Below the pieces are notes generated by a model that was not told the DNA's origin, searched no databases, and worked only from the letters and a program-made list of their open reading frames with translations. From Cordia subcordata (taxonomy: Eukaryota; Streptophyta; Magnoliopsida; Boraginales; Cordiaceae): a stretch of DNA of 64,000 nucleotides. Within the stretch, counting starts at the first letter, position 1. Each line of letters starts with the position of its first letter. Positions 43,847 to 56,502 of the stretch are shown piece by piece. Both the position numbers and the translations under genes were made by a program. Location of the stretch: assembly GCA_028554755.1 (NCBI GenBank), contig JAPTOF010000012.1:3242501-3306500 (forward strand). The letters run 5' to 3'.

Positions 43847-46777
43847 GTAAGAGAGCGTTTGACTTTGTTTATTTAGTACTTATATGCACTTAAATAGTAA
43901 AAAAACATATTTCTATGTTCTTTTTCTGTTAGCAAAGCCAAACACCGTCAAATTTGAAAGACTTTCAAAGAAACTTTACTATTTTAAGAATGAACAGAAA
44001 CTCTCTTTTAATATTTGATGTCCCGAACTCCATTCCTTTCGCCCGACCCAAAAATATCAAAATCCGAAGTGTGCATGATAATTACCCTGCAAAATATTTT
44101 GAATATTACTCGGATCGGAGGCACACAAAAATGAGGTAATTTTCCTTTCATAGCAATTGTACACCAATGAGGAGATGGTACCCCAAAAAAAAAAAAAAAA
44201 AAGATAGAGAGACGGAGAAAATTCTTGCTAACTCTAAACCCAAGAAAAAAAAAGAAAAAAAAAGGAGATGGTACAAAAAATATATGTAATTCTTGCCCTC
44301 GTGTGCTTTTAACTAAAGTAGTTAGCTAATTACCTTCTTGTGTTTTTAAACTCACCATATTATTTCTTGTACTTTTTAAAAGATGATATATAATATTCAC
44401 ATAGGTTATGTGGTAAGTTTCAAAACACTGGAAGTGATTAGTTAATTACAAATATCACAGGGTAAAGTGCATTTTACCCATTTTGTATTTATTAATTTAT
44501 GATGGATGCCGGATCCATCAAATACCTAGCTCTTACTTTGCAAATTTAATTGTGCTCGTGGTGAGTTAGGATCGATTCCTTAGTGATTGGATGAGTTAAT
44601 TTATGCTTATCATGCCAATCAAATTAATCAAGCAAGCCACAAGCAATTGGTGTGCAAAAAACTAAATAAAATAATTCTGTCTAGCACACTGGACTCTTAA
44701 GCGTGCGCATGTAAACTGGGTAGAAAATAGAAAAACGAGATTGATAACAAAATTAAACCTAAATACGCAATCTAAACTTAAATCAATGCTGGAAAATTAG
44801 TATCAAACAAAAAATCAATGAAAATTAAGCCTAGTTTTGGGTTTAATCTCATTTTTTATCAATAAATTTGATCCTAGATACAAAGATGATTTTTAACTAT
44901 TTTGATAAAAAAAGTTATGACCATCGACATGGCCTAATAACCTCATATTTCCTCATGGTGTTGATAATGGTTTAAACTCCTTGCAATTTTTTCCCACTAT
45001 CCTCTTATCTATTAGATGGTCTAACCCTTGGAGATACTTGTAGAGTCTATCTAATGGCAACACTAGGCTCTAAAAAGGCCTTATTTTAAAAGTCGATTCT
45101 TTCGCAACAATCGCTCAATTAGATTATGCGTTTACACAGGAGACTTGGTTATTACTATTATTAGATTAATTAAATTAATCTATTTGGCTACCTATCATCA
45201 AACAATTGAATAATCTGGCTCTAATTAAACAATCACAAGACAGTATTAAATCTTGAAATAGTAAGCACACAGATACCAAAATAAAAGTGAAAGGAGAAAA
45301 TAATTAGATATTATGGAATTAAAGAACCAAAATCTGAATTAATCCTTGACTAGAAAGAAATTTAAAACTCCATGGACATGGAGTAGGTGCCTAAGAGAGC
45401 AAAGTTTTTTGCTAAAAATATTATGAATAAAGTCTGGAATGAATCTTACGTAGTTTTCTAGAAAATATATAGAAAATATCTAGACTCGATAGGAAACTCT
45501 TTAATGGCTAATCTAAAACAAAAAGTTAAAAATCCTTAAATACAATTCTTAATAAAAAAAAAAAGTTTTCCATATCAATCTCCTTCTTTCTAGAATTAAT
45601 GGCAACTCTTCAATGACAATTGCTTTCCAAAGCCACTACAAAATATCTCCAAGTTTTAGTAGACCTAGTCAATCCCGCGTAAGACTTCCGGGCAAGCTTC
45701 TAAGGTGACATAATCAATTTTCATAGCTTTAAACACGTCCAAAAGTCTATTGAATGCATATATAATACTTCCAACTCATTTTTCCAAGCATAAACATGTA
45801 AAATTACATAAACAACAACAATTAAAAAACATCCAATTCCAGATTGATGTACAAATAACTATGAATTAAATGATTATTTTGGACTTATCAATTTACTAAA
45901 AGCTTATTTCTTTTGATATAAATATTCATGAAATTCAAGAACGAAAAAGCTAAAAGTGAAGTAACTAATTTAAGTTTTAACTTTTTTGTCGATTTGTCAA
46001 TAATAAAGATAATTTGACATTAACTATTAAGGAAAGAAACAAAACTTTTTAAAAAAAAAAAAAAACCACAAAATGCTAGATGGCACTCCATCCAAGTATT
46101 AGACGAAAAAAAATAAAGAAATTCACTCCAAGCATTTAATTTGGAAAAAAAAAAAGGTCATGAGTTGTCACGGGACAGTTTAAAAATTAAAAGAAATATT
46201 ATACTTACCATTATAAAAAGTTTTGAAAAATGAGAAACTACTAGGGGGTCCTCCATGTTACCTCAATTGAGCATTAATATGATTACAATTTACATATAGA
46301 TAAAATGGTTAAAAGTTAAAACATTTAGTTTTTCAATCAATTCATTAATGACAATTTCTTTTTCAAATTAACTATTGAAAAGAAAAAAATATAAAAAAAT
46401 TTGAAAAACAAGGCTCTCCTCGCGAGTGTTAAACAAAAAAGAAAAAAAAGGAGAAAGAATGGTACACTAATTTTTTTTTCCAAAAGAAAAAATACTATGA
46501 TTATTAAGAGACTTTAGGGTTTAATCCCCCTCCTGTTTTATTGATTAAGATTACGTTGATGTGTCATTTGGCACGTACAAAGTTTGCAGTAGCTACTTTT
46601 ATTGGGAGAAATGCGAATCGTGATCTAGCTTTTGGCCGAGCAGATCTAGTTCGGTATTAATTTCCTTATGTTGCCAAGAAGTTGGCAATCCGCAAAGGTT
46701 GCCGCTTTGCCCAAAGTTGTGTTCTGAGAGTGTCATCATCGAACATGATGCGGATAACTTAGAAAGTGATTTGTTTT
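43847..46777. other. Intergenic, mostly unidentified
   Basis: 44180-44270 has A-rich runs. 44500-45890 is a non-coding stretch not seen in the other units and not identified; it could be LTR or 5' untranslated DNA of an old retrotransposon, but no motif decides. 45890-46777 matches 26220-27200 of the OMT3 side (TTCTTTTGATATAAATATTC, CTAGGGGG, GAGTGTCATCATCGAA). Confidence 0.35.
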
Positions 46778-47548
46778 TGTTGCTATTTTTGAATTATTGG
46801 ACAAAGATTAATAATTTTGGAATATAGGAAAAGTGTATTTATGTTCTATTTGTTATAATCTTATTTTAAGATACTTATTCTATTGAAATGAAAATATATC
46901 TTATAAAATTTAAAAAATTTTATCATACATTTTATGAAAATTCAAAACAAAATCATACTTTTATCTTATAAGAAATAAGTAATCCATCCTATATTATTTT
47001 TTATAATTATAAAATGTATGGTACGTGTGATAAAATATCTAAAATTTTATAAAATATTTTTAAATTTTAATAGAATAAGTATCTTAAAATAAGATCATTC
47101 CAAACACACTATTAATACGTATGCAGGAAGATAGTTGAAGAAATGAAATAGAGAATGAACGTGGGGAGAAAGGACGTTTTTATTGATCAGATGATGGCTA
47201 TATTACATTGCTTTCTAATGCATTGGTTTACAAATGAGCACAAGGCATGTATATTTATAGATTGCAGAGGTGATGCACCGCCTTCAAGTTTGACGCGACT
47301 TTTTAACAACTAAGCTGCCAACTTAGTCGAGCATGATCATCTAGCTAGTCTCTAATTGTACATGATTATCTAGAAAATTCTAGCATGTAGGCAGGCTTAT
47401 CATCCAATTACGCGGTCAAAATGTCAATTACTTAACTAATTTAGCTAAGTAATTTTAGTAATTTAGATAATTCTTCTAATGGATAGTTTTTGACTCCCAA
47501 ATCTTCATCATGAAGCTAATTCTCTAAAATTGAGTATTAATTTTAACA
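46778..47548 (-). mobile_element. Solo LTR (Copia-like) with nested MITE
   Basis: Starts TGTTGCTATTTTTGAATT and ends ATTAATTTTAACA on the plus strand. On the minus strand it opens TGTTAAAATTAATACTC, common for Copia LTRs, with a TATAAATATACATG box. Flanking 5-mers GTTTT and GTTAT agree with the empty site near 27165 (GATTAGTTCTTCCGG). No internal coding DNA, so it is solo. Confidence 0.65.
46832..47110. mobile_element. MITE nested in the solo LTR
   Basis: Long terminal inverted repeats: ATCTTATTTTAAGATACTTA on the left against TAAGTATCTTAAAATAAGAT on the right, with outer ends AGTGTATTTATG and CCAAACACACT. No ORF. Confidence 0.7.
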
Positions 47549-49003
47549 GTTATCCTGGTGCAGCTTGCCACTGGGAAGCACAACCAGCATGAAGGATATC
47601 CAAAATATGGTCGCGTTTTCGTGTCAACCTCTAGTGTATTCATAGAATTGCCTACATAGGATTAGGTAGTTGAATCTGACTTAAGGACTGGTCGCCTATA
47701 AAGTAGATGGTTGTTAGCAAGATGCTTGGACCTCGGATTATTGATGATGTCTTTGAACAATTTCAAGTCCTTTAATAGTAGGACAGATTTGAAAGGGTGG
47801 AACCTTGCCCTAAAAAAAAAGAATTGAAAGAATGGAAAGTCTAATAGAAGAATACTTGTTTAACCGGTTCGAGCCTCCTTGAGACACACAAAAAAAGAAA
47901 AAAGAAAAAAAAAGAAAAGAAAAAAAGGGACAATGCCACCAGCAACAAATCTATTAACATGATTCACGAATCAGACACGCCCAGCAGCAGCAAATCTAAT
48001 AACTCTATTATATTCAAACAGCATATAATTATTTATTATTTGATATGTCTCAGCACATGATCGACATATATTTGGTTCTTGCACCATGAACTAACAGGTT
48101 CTGTTTAGGCTACAGAATTTTTAAATCTCTGTCCACAAACAAGATTATTGTTTTGTTCATTTTGTTTTCTTCTATATAAAGGAAAACTGTTTGCGAACTA
48201 GAATAATTAACAGTAATATTTCTTCCTGGTGCCAAGGATCCAAAGGGCCCACCCGCATGATCTTCTCTTGAAGTATGAAAAGTCAAGAAATTAACCTTTC
48301 TCTATCAAAAGAAAAGGGTACTCTCTCTCAATTGGCAAGTGAAGCAATTTATTTGACCAAAAAATGTGATCTCGTACAACAGCAACAGAAAAAAAATGAG
48401 AGCCCTAGATGTTCCAAACACTATATAAACCTCTATTTCTTACAGTATCTTTCGATTTACGGCACCAACAAAAACTTTATTTACTTATTGTTGTGACTGC
48501 TTCACGTCATGTTGAGACTTGATGCAAACTTTTCATGTTAAGCGATCATAAGATAATTTACATGCATTAACTATTTATTTTAATTGAAATGATGTGTCAC
48601 TGTTTCATTTTGAACTTCATATTAAAAAATAAAATAAAAAATCTCCTTCTTTTGGAGTATGACTCATTTGACGACATGATTATATTTATAAATCTCATTT
48701 GGGAAAATTACTGTGAAAATGAATTTTCAAATTACAGTTATTTGTCCGTAGATAAGCAATTTTTAGAGTTTGATTGATCATCATAAGATAAAGGAAGAGT
48801 GCAAAATGTAGCAACTTTTACGTTGAATTAGGAGAAGAAATTCATATATGGTGAAAGAGAATCATTACGTTGAAAAACTTGGTGAATAGTCCATGAACAA
48901 TAATAGCACTTACAACATGAAGCAACACACACATATATTCACTTAAAATCGGCCAAAAACTAAGAAGTTCTGCATATATATATTCTTAGACGGGGTCTAG
49001 TGG
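47549..49003. other. 3' flank of OMT copy 4, no gene
   Basis: Matches the OMT3 3' side in order: 47549-47780 like 27165-27600, and the flank block at about 48100-48560 with a plus-strand CACTATATAAACCTC box near 48419. ORFs at 48275 and 48589 have no recognisable features. Confidence 0.5.
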
Positions 49004-50390
49004 TTACGGACAAACTTCGATGATAGACTTCAGTCCCAGTATCGAAGTTATCTTGTAATCACTAAAGTCAGCATCAAAGAAAAGCTTGGCCCATTCTTTT
49101 TCATTTCTTTCTCTTCCTGTAACAACAACCATCATCACCATGTCAGAGAACAATTGGGTTTCGGTTGATTCATGGTCTTCTTTCTGATCACCAACTATCA
49201 TATCAATGATTATCAGTTTTCCTCCCTCGTCCTTGCCTGGAATTGCTTCTTTACATTTCTTCAGTATTTTTACACAGTCTTCATCACTCCAATCGTGCAA
49301 AATCATCTGCTTGTCATTTTCACAAGATGATTATAATTAGGTACACTTTCTGTTATTTGTTATGCTAATTTTTTTCATTTTACCTCCTTCTATGGTCTGC
49401 GAATGTCACATAAAAACCTATGCAATTTCAAAAACATTGGACAATGACGTTTGAAACAAGAGCGGAATATGTATCGGCTTTCGATAGATAGGGGAATATG
49501 CACTACAGAGGTTAATTTGCAATATCTTTTAAGCCACAGGTGATTTTATTATGTTGCTTTTACAAGACATAGCAGAGCAAAATGCATTTTACTCAAGAAT
49601 AAAAGTGGGAAATCTTTACCTTCAGTAGGACTGCATCTGCAGGAGGAATGTGATCAAACATATCACCCGCAACATATCTGAGGTTTTTAGTTCCTTGCAA
49701 GCCATCAACCACGTGAGGAAGATCAAGCACCACGCACTCCAAATCTTGATAAGCCTCAGCAATGGCCTTAGCCACAGTTCCCGTGCCACCTCCGACGTCT
49801 ACCAGTGAATTTATCCCTTCAAACACTTGCGGATAATCTCCGATTACCACTCTGCTCACCAGCCTTGCATCACTAGCCATGGCTTCATTAAAGAAATGGT
49901 TCAGCTTTGCATTCTGGCCAGCATACTCCCAGAACGTCCTTCCATGAGCCGTCTCAAATGGTGTAGGGCGATCATTTTGGAACCATTCACTCAACAGATG
50001 CCACGGTTCTGTCAAAATTGGATGAAGCATGGCTAGTAAAAGTGGCGTCGCGCTCAGGGGCTTGTCTTTAAGGAGGAGACGAGAGGCAGGTGTTAGCGAA
50101 AACCCCTCTTCTCTATTATTTTCAGCTACTTTGATCTTAATGAAGAAGCCTGAATGCACCAAAATGCGCATCAGGCGAGGGACACAACTGGCCCTTGCCT
50201 TGTTGATAGGGAGGGCTTCAAGCAGCTCAGAGATGGTCATGGGTCTGCCATGCTTGTGGATAATATCTGGTATGCCTAATTGAACGGCACATTTCAATGA
50301 GAAGGAATTTATGAAATTGAATAGTTGGTTCCATACATGAGCTTGAGCTTGAAGCAGCTCTCCAGCTTCATCTCCATTAGGAATAACCAT
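49004..50390 (-). CDS. O-methyltransferase copy 4 (two exons, complete)
   Basis: Exon 1 is 50390-49620 (257 codons) and exon 2 is 49306-49004. The 313-bp intron has donor GAAG|GTAAAG and acceptor GCAG|ATG, phase 0. The 357-residue protein keeps VDVGGGTGTVAKAIAEAY, the LDLPHVVDGL region, H261 in MILHDW and D292 in IIIDM. The residue three before the catalytic His is Met (ATG), against Trp in copies 2 and 5 and Leu in copy 3. Other private changes are VAENNREEG, YVAGDMF, FFDADFSDYK and a C-terminal EVCP for EVYP. The ATG at exon 2 is not a start codon but the first codon after the splice. Apparently functional. Confidence 0.92.
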
Positions 50391-50450
50391 TTCTGGGTTG
50401 GTTGATTGAGCTGCTTGTGTTACTGCATGTTTGTTCCTATAATTTTGCTC

Positions 50451-50458
50451 TATTTATA
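50451..50458 (-). promoter_or_regulatory. TATA box of OMT copy 4
   Basis: TATAAATA followed by GAGCAAAATTATAGG, 61 bp upstream of the ATG. Confidence 0.7.
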
Positions 50459-50488
50459 AGTTAAAAGTTATAAATTAGGGTGTAATGG

Positions 50489-50494
50489 CACGTG
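50489..50494. promoter_or_regulatory. G-box upstream of OMT copy 4
   Basis: CACGTG about 99 bp before the ATG, in the same context as copies 2 and 5. Confidence 0.5.
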
Positions 50495-52061
50495 AAATTC
50501 ATGAATTCACCTGTGAGACCCTGTGGATTATATATGATTTTGGTCAATTATTCCTTTTCCCGTATGATTAGTATATCAGCTTTTTATCATTTGAAAAATT
50601 GAAACAGCTAACCATGATTAGTTATAATATGAAGTGGTCTAGCACAAGATGGTAGGCTCACTGTTAATTTATTAGACATAACCTTGAAAACTATAATGCT
50701 ACACCTGGAAGATTTTATGGGCCAGAAGGTGCATTAGCTTTAGGGGCACATAAATTGCACCCCCAACGCTACTGGACACAGGCAAACAACTTTTTAATGA
50801 ACGGTCAAACCACTTTCCAAAATATTTTTAGTTGTCTCATGTATGTGCTCCAGTGGCATCCTCTTACAAGCGGATGCAACGAATTTAAAATGTTGAGAAT
50901 TTTTCTATTGTAATTATATTAACAATGTACGATCGTTGAATATTGATATGCGTCAGTATATGGGTTCAAGTCTTCTTGCACCTTGAACTAACAACTAATA
51001 AGATCCATTTAGGCAACAGAGTTTATGAATCTCTATGCACAAACAAGATTGTTTTGTTTTCATCCAAACGGAAAATTATTTGCGATCTGGAACAATTAAC
51101 AGCAATAGTTCTTTTTGGTATACCAAGGATCCAAAGCCCCACTAGCATGTCTTCTCTCGCGAATGAAAAATTCAAGAAATTACCCTTTCCCTATTAAAAA
51201 AAAGAATTTTTTTTTATCTAGACTATCATAGTCCAAATAAATAATTTTTCTATAATAAAGACATGAAGCACCCTATATACTTCCAGTATAGCTGGCTTCG
51301 TGGGGTAAAGATTGGGGTTATGCTTCTAAAGGAAAAAGACGGCGACAAAAAGGAAGAAGACAGGGAAGACGAAGCAAGAGCATGCTATTGAAGACATTGC
51401 AACATATATTAAGAAGGCCTCCATTGACTGTGTAGAAAAAAGATACGAATCCAAAGGCAATAACATACTAAAAGTGTGAACCCTACTCCCACTCCAATAG
51501 GCTGGCCAAAGAGAGCGACTGGTATAATGACTCATTTCATAAAAAACTGTCATGTAAAAAAGGAAAAGATAACAAGGGCACCAGCTGGCCCAAGCACTAC
51601 ATAAAAGATATGTTTTTACTTATGATTGCTTCGCATTTGTTGAGACTTGATGCAAGTTTTTTCCATGTTAAACATGCATGTTCTCTCAAGCCAATAAATA
51701 AATACAATTAAACCCTGGCCATGGTTCACGTGTTGTCAACATTTTTAGTATATAATTTTAAAAATATTAATAGTAGATAATATAATAATATTTAGTTTCA
51801 TAAATTTATATTTATATTTCATAATATTCTTAATAAGTTATATTTATTGTTATAATAAATAAAATTTTATTTTAAATATCTTTAGCAAACTTTTTTAAAT
51901 ATTTATTAGTACTAATATTATTTTTAAAATAAATATTTATTTCTAAATTAAATTATTTAATTGTGCAATTGCAATTTATACAACCAAACATGGCATATGA
52001 AAATGTGTAATTATGCAGTGATAAGCAAACATGTAATTATTAGACAAATTAACAATTATAT
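50495..52061. other. OMT copy 4 upstream flank
   Basis: Contains the conserved upstream segment (GGGGCACATAAATTGCACCC near 50743) and the flank block at about 50990-51740. The block is interrupted near 51205-51530 by an unidentified stretch that has no TE ends I can define. 51750-52000 is AT-rich and unassigned. No gene. Confidence 0.45.
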
Positions 52062-53274
52062 TGTGATGTCCAAACCAGGCCCTTACTAGTTTGTGATATG
52101 AGCACACCACATGGACCAATAAGCTAGTGCCACATGGTGAGAGGTGATATGGAGAGCAAGGGAAGGACCCCAACCCCAAAGGGCCGCCTAGATGGAAAGC
52201 AGGGGGCGGATCCCAAGCCCCAGGGGCTGCCTAGGTGAAGCTTTAGGGTTACCCCAAGCCTTAGGGTACACCTGTTTGTATCTTCAAGTGTATACCAAAG
52301 GGGAGATGGAGGCATACCCTCCCTTCACGGCTATGCCTAAACGAAATTATCAGATAAGTACTAGCTCTCTTTCCCTAAATAGTTAAAAATGACAAGTCAT
52401 GCCCCAGAGCAATCAAATCAGCATGCTACTCATGGAAAACGTTAGGCCTTATGCATCATTGCCTATAAATATCAAGCCCTAATTTGTGCAAAGTAAGAAG
52501 TGCTCAGAATTCTTTCCATACATCTTGAAGCATATTCATAGCATATTCAAACACATTTTCATAAGCTCATGGATTTCGGTAACTAACTTAACCATCGGAG
52601 TACGCCAGGGGGAAAGCCTTGCTTCTTCTTTACCTTGTAGGGAAAGGCGTACGCGTCCATCAACCAGGAACAACAGGCGTACACGTCTAACACGCAGGCA
52701 TAGATTGACCCTTGGCCTACGCGTCCACCATCACCTTATCCGAGAAGCACTGAGGACATCCATACTTTTATTGACATGGGTGAGATTTCATCATTCACAT
52801 CAGTTGGCGCCATCTGTGGGAACTTCTAAAGACAATTCCCATTGAGAAGCACATGGCAGAAAACCAAGGCCAAGTCTAAGAGGCCACAAGTGCAACTTGA
52901 ACATATTGAGCAAGGAGAAATATTTGAATATCGGATTGGGCAAGGGGAGCCGCAAGAGGAGAATGGGGGTAGGTTAGCCTGACCGGGCACCGGGGCCCTC
53001 AAGAGGGTAGAAACACTTATAACCCAATGCAAAGGGAAATGGACCCCCAGCAGGAAGCCGTGAGTAGGTTGTATGTTAAATGCAAAATTTGATGGCGAAA
53101 TACCAAAGGATGGGGGGGGGGTATCCTGTAGGACCGGCAGTGGCTGGGCCTGGTCAACTCCTTTTTCAAGGCAAGTTACCCATATCTATCACCATATGCC
53201 GTACCCAGTGCCGCTAACGTACCGTCTTCACCAGGCCTCTGGGGATCAAAAGGCACAATCCTTGACGATTCATC
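52062..53274 (+). mobile_element. Truncated Gypsy retrotransposon (LTR plus gag start)
   Basis: A probable LTR (52062 to about 52800, TGTGATGTCC...TCATTCACA) is followed by TTGGCGCCATCTGTGGG (from 52804), a well-known plant Gypsy primer-site context. About 450 bp of internal DNA follow, with short broken frames. The element then stops where a Copia LTR begins, so the rest was lost. Confidence 0.65.
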
Positions 53275-54602
53275 GTACCTACTCGTCTAAGGGTGAAAGA
53301 AGAGAGTGATAGTCTGGGAGTATGCTGTGAAAGTCTTGTCTTTTTTCTCGCTCTACCTTATTTGTATTTCTGTATTAATTGTATATTGCCACATCTTGTA
53401 GTCTCTGAGTCCTATATATAGGTGATTAGTCGATTGTAATAGGTGTGAGGGAGAGATAAAGAAGTAAGGTAGGTAGCAAAGAGCGTTCAGAGCTAAAGCG
53501 AAAGTCCATCTTGTATTCATTATTGACGTTGTCTTAATAAAATTCTTCTTTTGTCTGTGGAGTAGGCATTGGCTGAACCACGTAAAATAGTGTCATTAAT
53601 TTCTTGTTTATTTCATCTCGATTTACACCACATTTTTTCCCAACAAGCTGGTATCGAGAACTAGGCTGTGGGTTGGGTATCGTCGTCGTAGGTATGCATG
53701 AAAAACACATGAAAATTTTGTTAAATTTGGTGCGTGAAGTTGTGGAAAAATTTTCGATGTATGAGAGCATGAAAAACGTGAACGAAGAAGGAAAATCCAG
53801 TGTAATGCCCATGTGCGAGCTGTTGTGACAACTTTGACCATGTTTGACTAGAGTTAACCAAACTTTGACTTTGAACATTGACCATTAACTAGGTTTGACC
53901 GAAGTTTGACCAGACTTATCCCAACATTTTTCAACATGCTGAGTCTATGAAACATGCAGTTTAGGATATCATCAACTTTGACCACAAATTTGACTTTTGA
54001 CTGAGTTGACCAAATGAGGTATCCTAGCGTTTTTTGGCGTGTTGAGTTCAATTTTGCAATCAGTTTGACCAAATTTTCTTCTGAGGTATGTGTTTTGGAA
54101 GAGACGAAAATGAGTTCGACTTCGACGAAGTTCAAGATTGAGAAATTCGATAGTAAGGGCAGTTTCAGTGTTTGGAAGATCAAGTTCAAGGCTTTCATGG
54201 TCATACAAAGACTTTAGAAAGTACTTGAAGGGAAGATTAAGAAGGAACTGGAACTGGAGAAAAAGGAGGAATGAGAGGAAATGACTATAAGTGCAATACA
54301 CATGAGTGTTACTAATGATGTATTGATGGAGATAGTCGAGAAGGAGACAGCAGTCAAAGCCTGAAAGGCTCTGATGGATCTCTATGCATCTAAATCGCTG
54401 ACAAATCATCTCCATCTCAAGAAGAGATTGTATACCCTCAAGATGAAAGAGAGTACACCCGTGAAAGAATATCTTGACGAGTTTAATTCCATTGTGATGG
54501 AATTGAAGAATATAGGAATGACGATTGATTCAGAAGATCTTGCCCTTGTTTTGATGTGTTCTCTACCGCACTCATAAAATAACTTCGTAGATACTCTGTT
54601 AT
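53275..54602 (+). mobile_element. Truncated Copia element (Tork-like): LTR and part of gag
   Basis: The LTR (about 53275-53645) shares AATAGGTGTGAGGGAGA, GTCTTAATAAAATTCTTCTT and GTAAAATAGTGTC with the LTRs at 55666 and 58195. It is followed by CTGGTATCGAGA (initiator-Met-type primer site). Gag remnants follow and break off at 54602, where unit flank (ATATTTCATTGCCG) resumes. Confidence 0.78.
54109..54602 (+). pseudogene. gag remnant of the truncated Copia element
   Basis: Encodes MSSTSTKFKIEKFDSKGSFS, WKIKFKAFMV, LKKRLYTLKMKESTPVKEYL and FNSIVMELKNIGM, the Tork-type gag N-terminal half. Stops occur after QRL and in the EKKEE and VKA regions. Truncated before the zinc knuckle. Confidence 0.78.
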
Positions 54603-55665
54603 ATAAATATTTCATTGCCGAAAATTAAGTGGGACATAATTTCCAACCTTAATGTTTTTTAGTCTAAATTAACGGCGAATGCATTCTACTCTCCTTTTTT
54701 GCAAGTATGGATATCAAATGCTAGAATTTGTTATACTATTTCACCAAAATACCCTCATTAGACTTGTAATATAATTTATTTAACTTTATAAAATCAAATT
54801 TTAAAAATAAAAAAATTAGGAAAAACAAAAATACAACAACAAAGAAACTAAAAATAAAAATAAGAAACTAAAAAATTTTAAAATTTAAAATTTAAAAATT
54901 TTGATTCAAAATTAAAATTTTTTAAAAAATAAAGATTTCAAATTTTAAAAATATAGAATACAAACTAGAAATATAAAAAAATTAAAAATAAATATTAAAA
55001 AATAAAAAACAAAAAATAAAAATAGAGAAGAAACCAAGAGGATCATTGTGGGATCTCAATTTAACATTATAATCTATGTAAAATATTAAATTAGCTTTCA
55101 AAAATTTTCTTTGATTTATTAACAACACTTTAATTTTTTCAAGTTAACAGTTAAGTGAAGAAACAAAACTTGAGAAAAAAATCACATGACACTCCACTTA
55201 AACATTAAATAAATAAATATACAAATACTCACTTGACATTGAAGATAAAGAAAATGAGAAAAAGCTAGGATGTGATACGAATAATGATACATACTATAAT
55301 GTATATATAGATTTGCATAATGCGAGGGATGTTATATGTTTGGTATTTTCTAATTTATTAAAAGCTTTGTTTCTTTTAATATAAATATTTCTGAGATTTT
55401 GGAATCAGAAAGCTAAAAGTAGTGAAGTAATTAATTTATGCTTTAATTTTGTTCTTTTGTTAATTTGTCAATTATTAAAATAATATGAGATTAAGGAAAA
55501 AACAAGAAACTCAAAACTTTTTAAAAGCAACCACAAAAAGTTACATGGTACTCCATGCAAATATTAAACCAAAAAAATAAGAAAATTCACTACAAGAATT
55601 TAATCTAAAAAAAAGCTCATGATGCCACGTAACACTATAAAAGTTAAAAGAAACATTATACTTAC
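54603..55665. repeat. Unit flank, duplicate of 25495-26550
   Basis: Long ordered match with the OMT2-OMT3 interval (TATTTCATTGCCG, ACTCCACTTAAACATT, AGGATGTGATAC, GAAACATTATACTTAC). Very AT-rich, no gene. It is split by the Copia element at 55666 and continues at 58568. Confidence 0.7.
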
Positions 55666-56036
55666 TGCAAAGATAGACTTATATTCTAATGGTACCTAAA
55701 GAATATGGGAAGATTACTTTTTTATTGTCTTGCCTTTTTTTTTTTTAATATTGCCTTATTTGTACTCTGCCATTAATTATAGTTGTCATATTGTATCTCT
55801 GTGTCCTATAAATAGTTGCTTAGCTTACTGTAATAGGTGTGAGGGAGAAAAGAGACGTGAGGCAGTTAGTAGAAAGCAATTAGAACCAGAGCGAGAGTCT
55901 ATCTTGTATTTATTATTGGCATTGTCTTAATAAAATTTTCCTTTTGCCCACGAAGTAGGCATAGGCCGAACCACATAAAATAGTGTCTTGAATTTATCAT
56001 TTGTTTTGTCTCATTTATATCACATTTTTCCTAACA
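55666..56036 (+). repeat. 5' LTR of the non-autonomous Copia element
   Basis: Starts TGCAAAGATAG and ends TTTTTCCTAACA. Contains a CCTATAAATAG box near 55806. Confidence 0.82.
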
Positions 56037-56502
56037 AACTGGTATCAAGAGCTTGGGTGCGAGTTGGGTATCATCATGGGTGTACGTACAAAACATACAA
56101 AAAAATTTGGTGCGTAGAGCTGTCGTAAACATTTGGATGCGCGAGAGCACGAAAAACGTGAACAAAGAGGGCAGATTTGGTGTGACGTGCGCGTGGGAGT
56201 TGCTGTGACAAGTTTGACTGTGTTTGCCAGAGGTTGACCAAACTTTGACCATTGACAGTTGAACAAGTTTGACCATATCTACAACAACGTTTTCGACGTG
56301 TTTCATCCATTTTTGCCCTTCATTTTGCAAAATTCTGCTTTGAAGTATGCGTTTTGAAATATCATCAATTTTGGCCACATATTTGACTTTTGATCGGATT
56401 GACCAGAGGGGTATCCAAAGGTTTTTTCGACGTGCTGAATTTGATTTTGTAGTCAATTTTACCAAATTTTGTTTTGAGATGTGTGTTTTGGAAGAGACGA
56501 AG

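Noticed and set aside
49004..49306. OMT exon 2 of copy 4 as an independent gene starting at MILHDW
   Set aside because: The ATG is the first codon after a good CAG acceptor and continues exon 1 in phase 0; other copies have TGG or TTG there.
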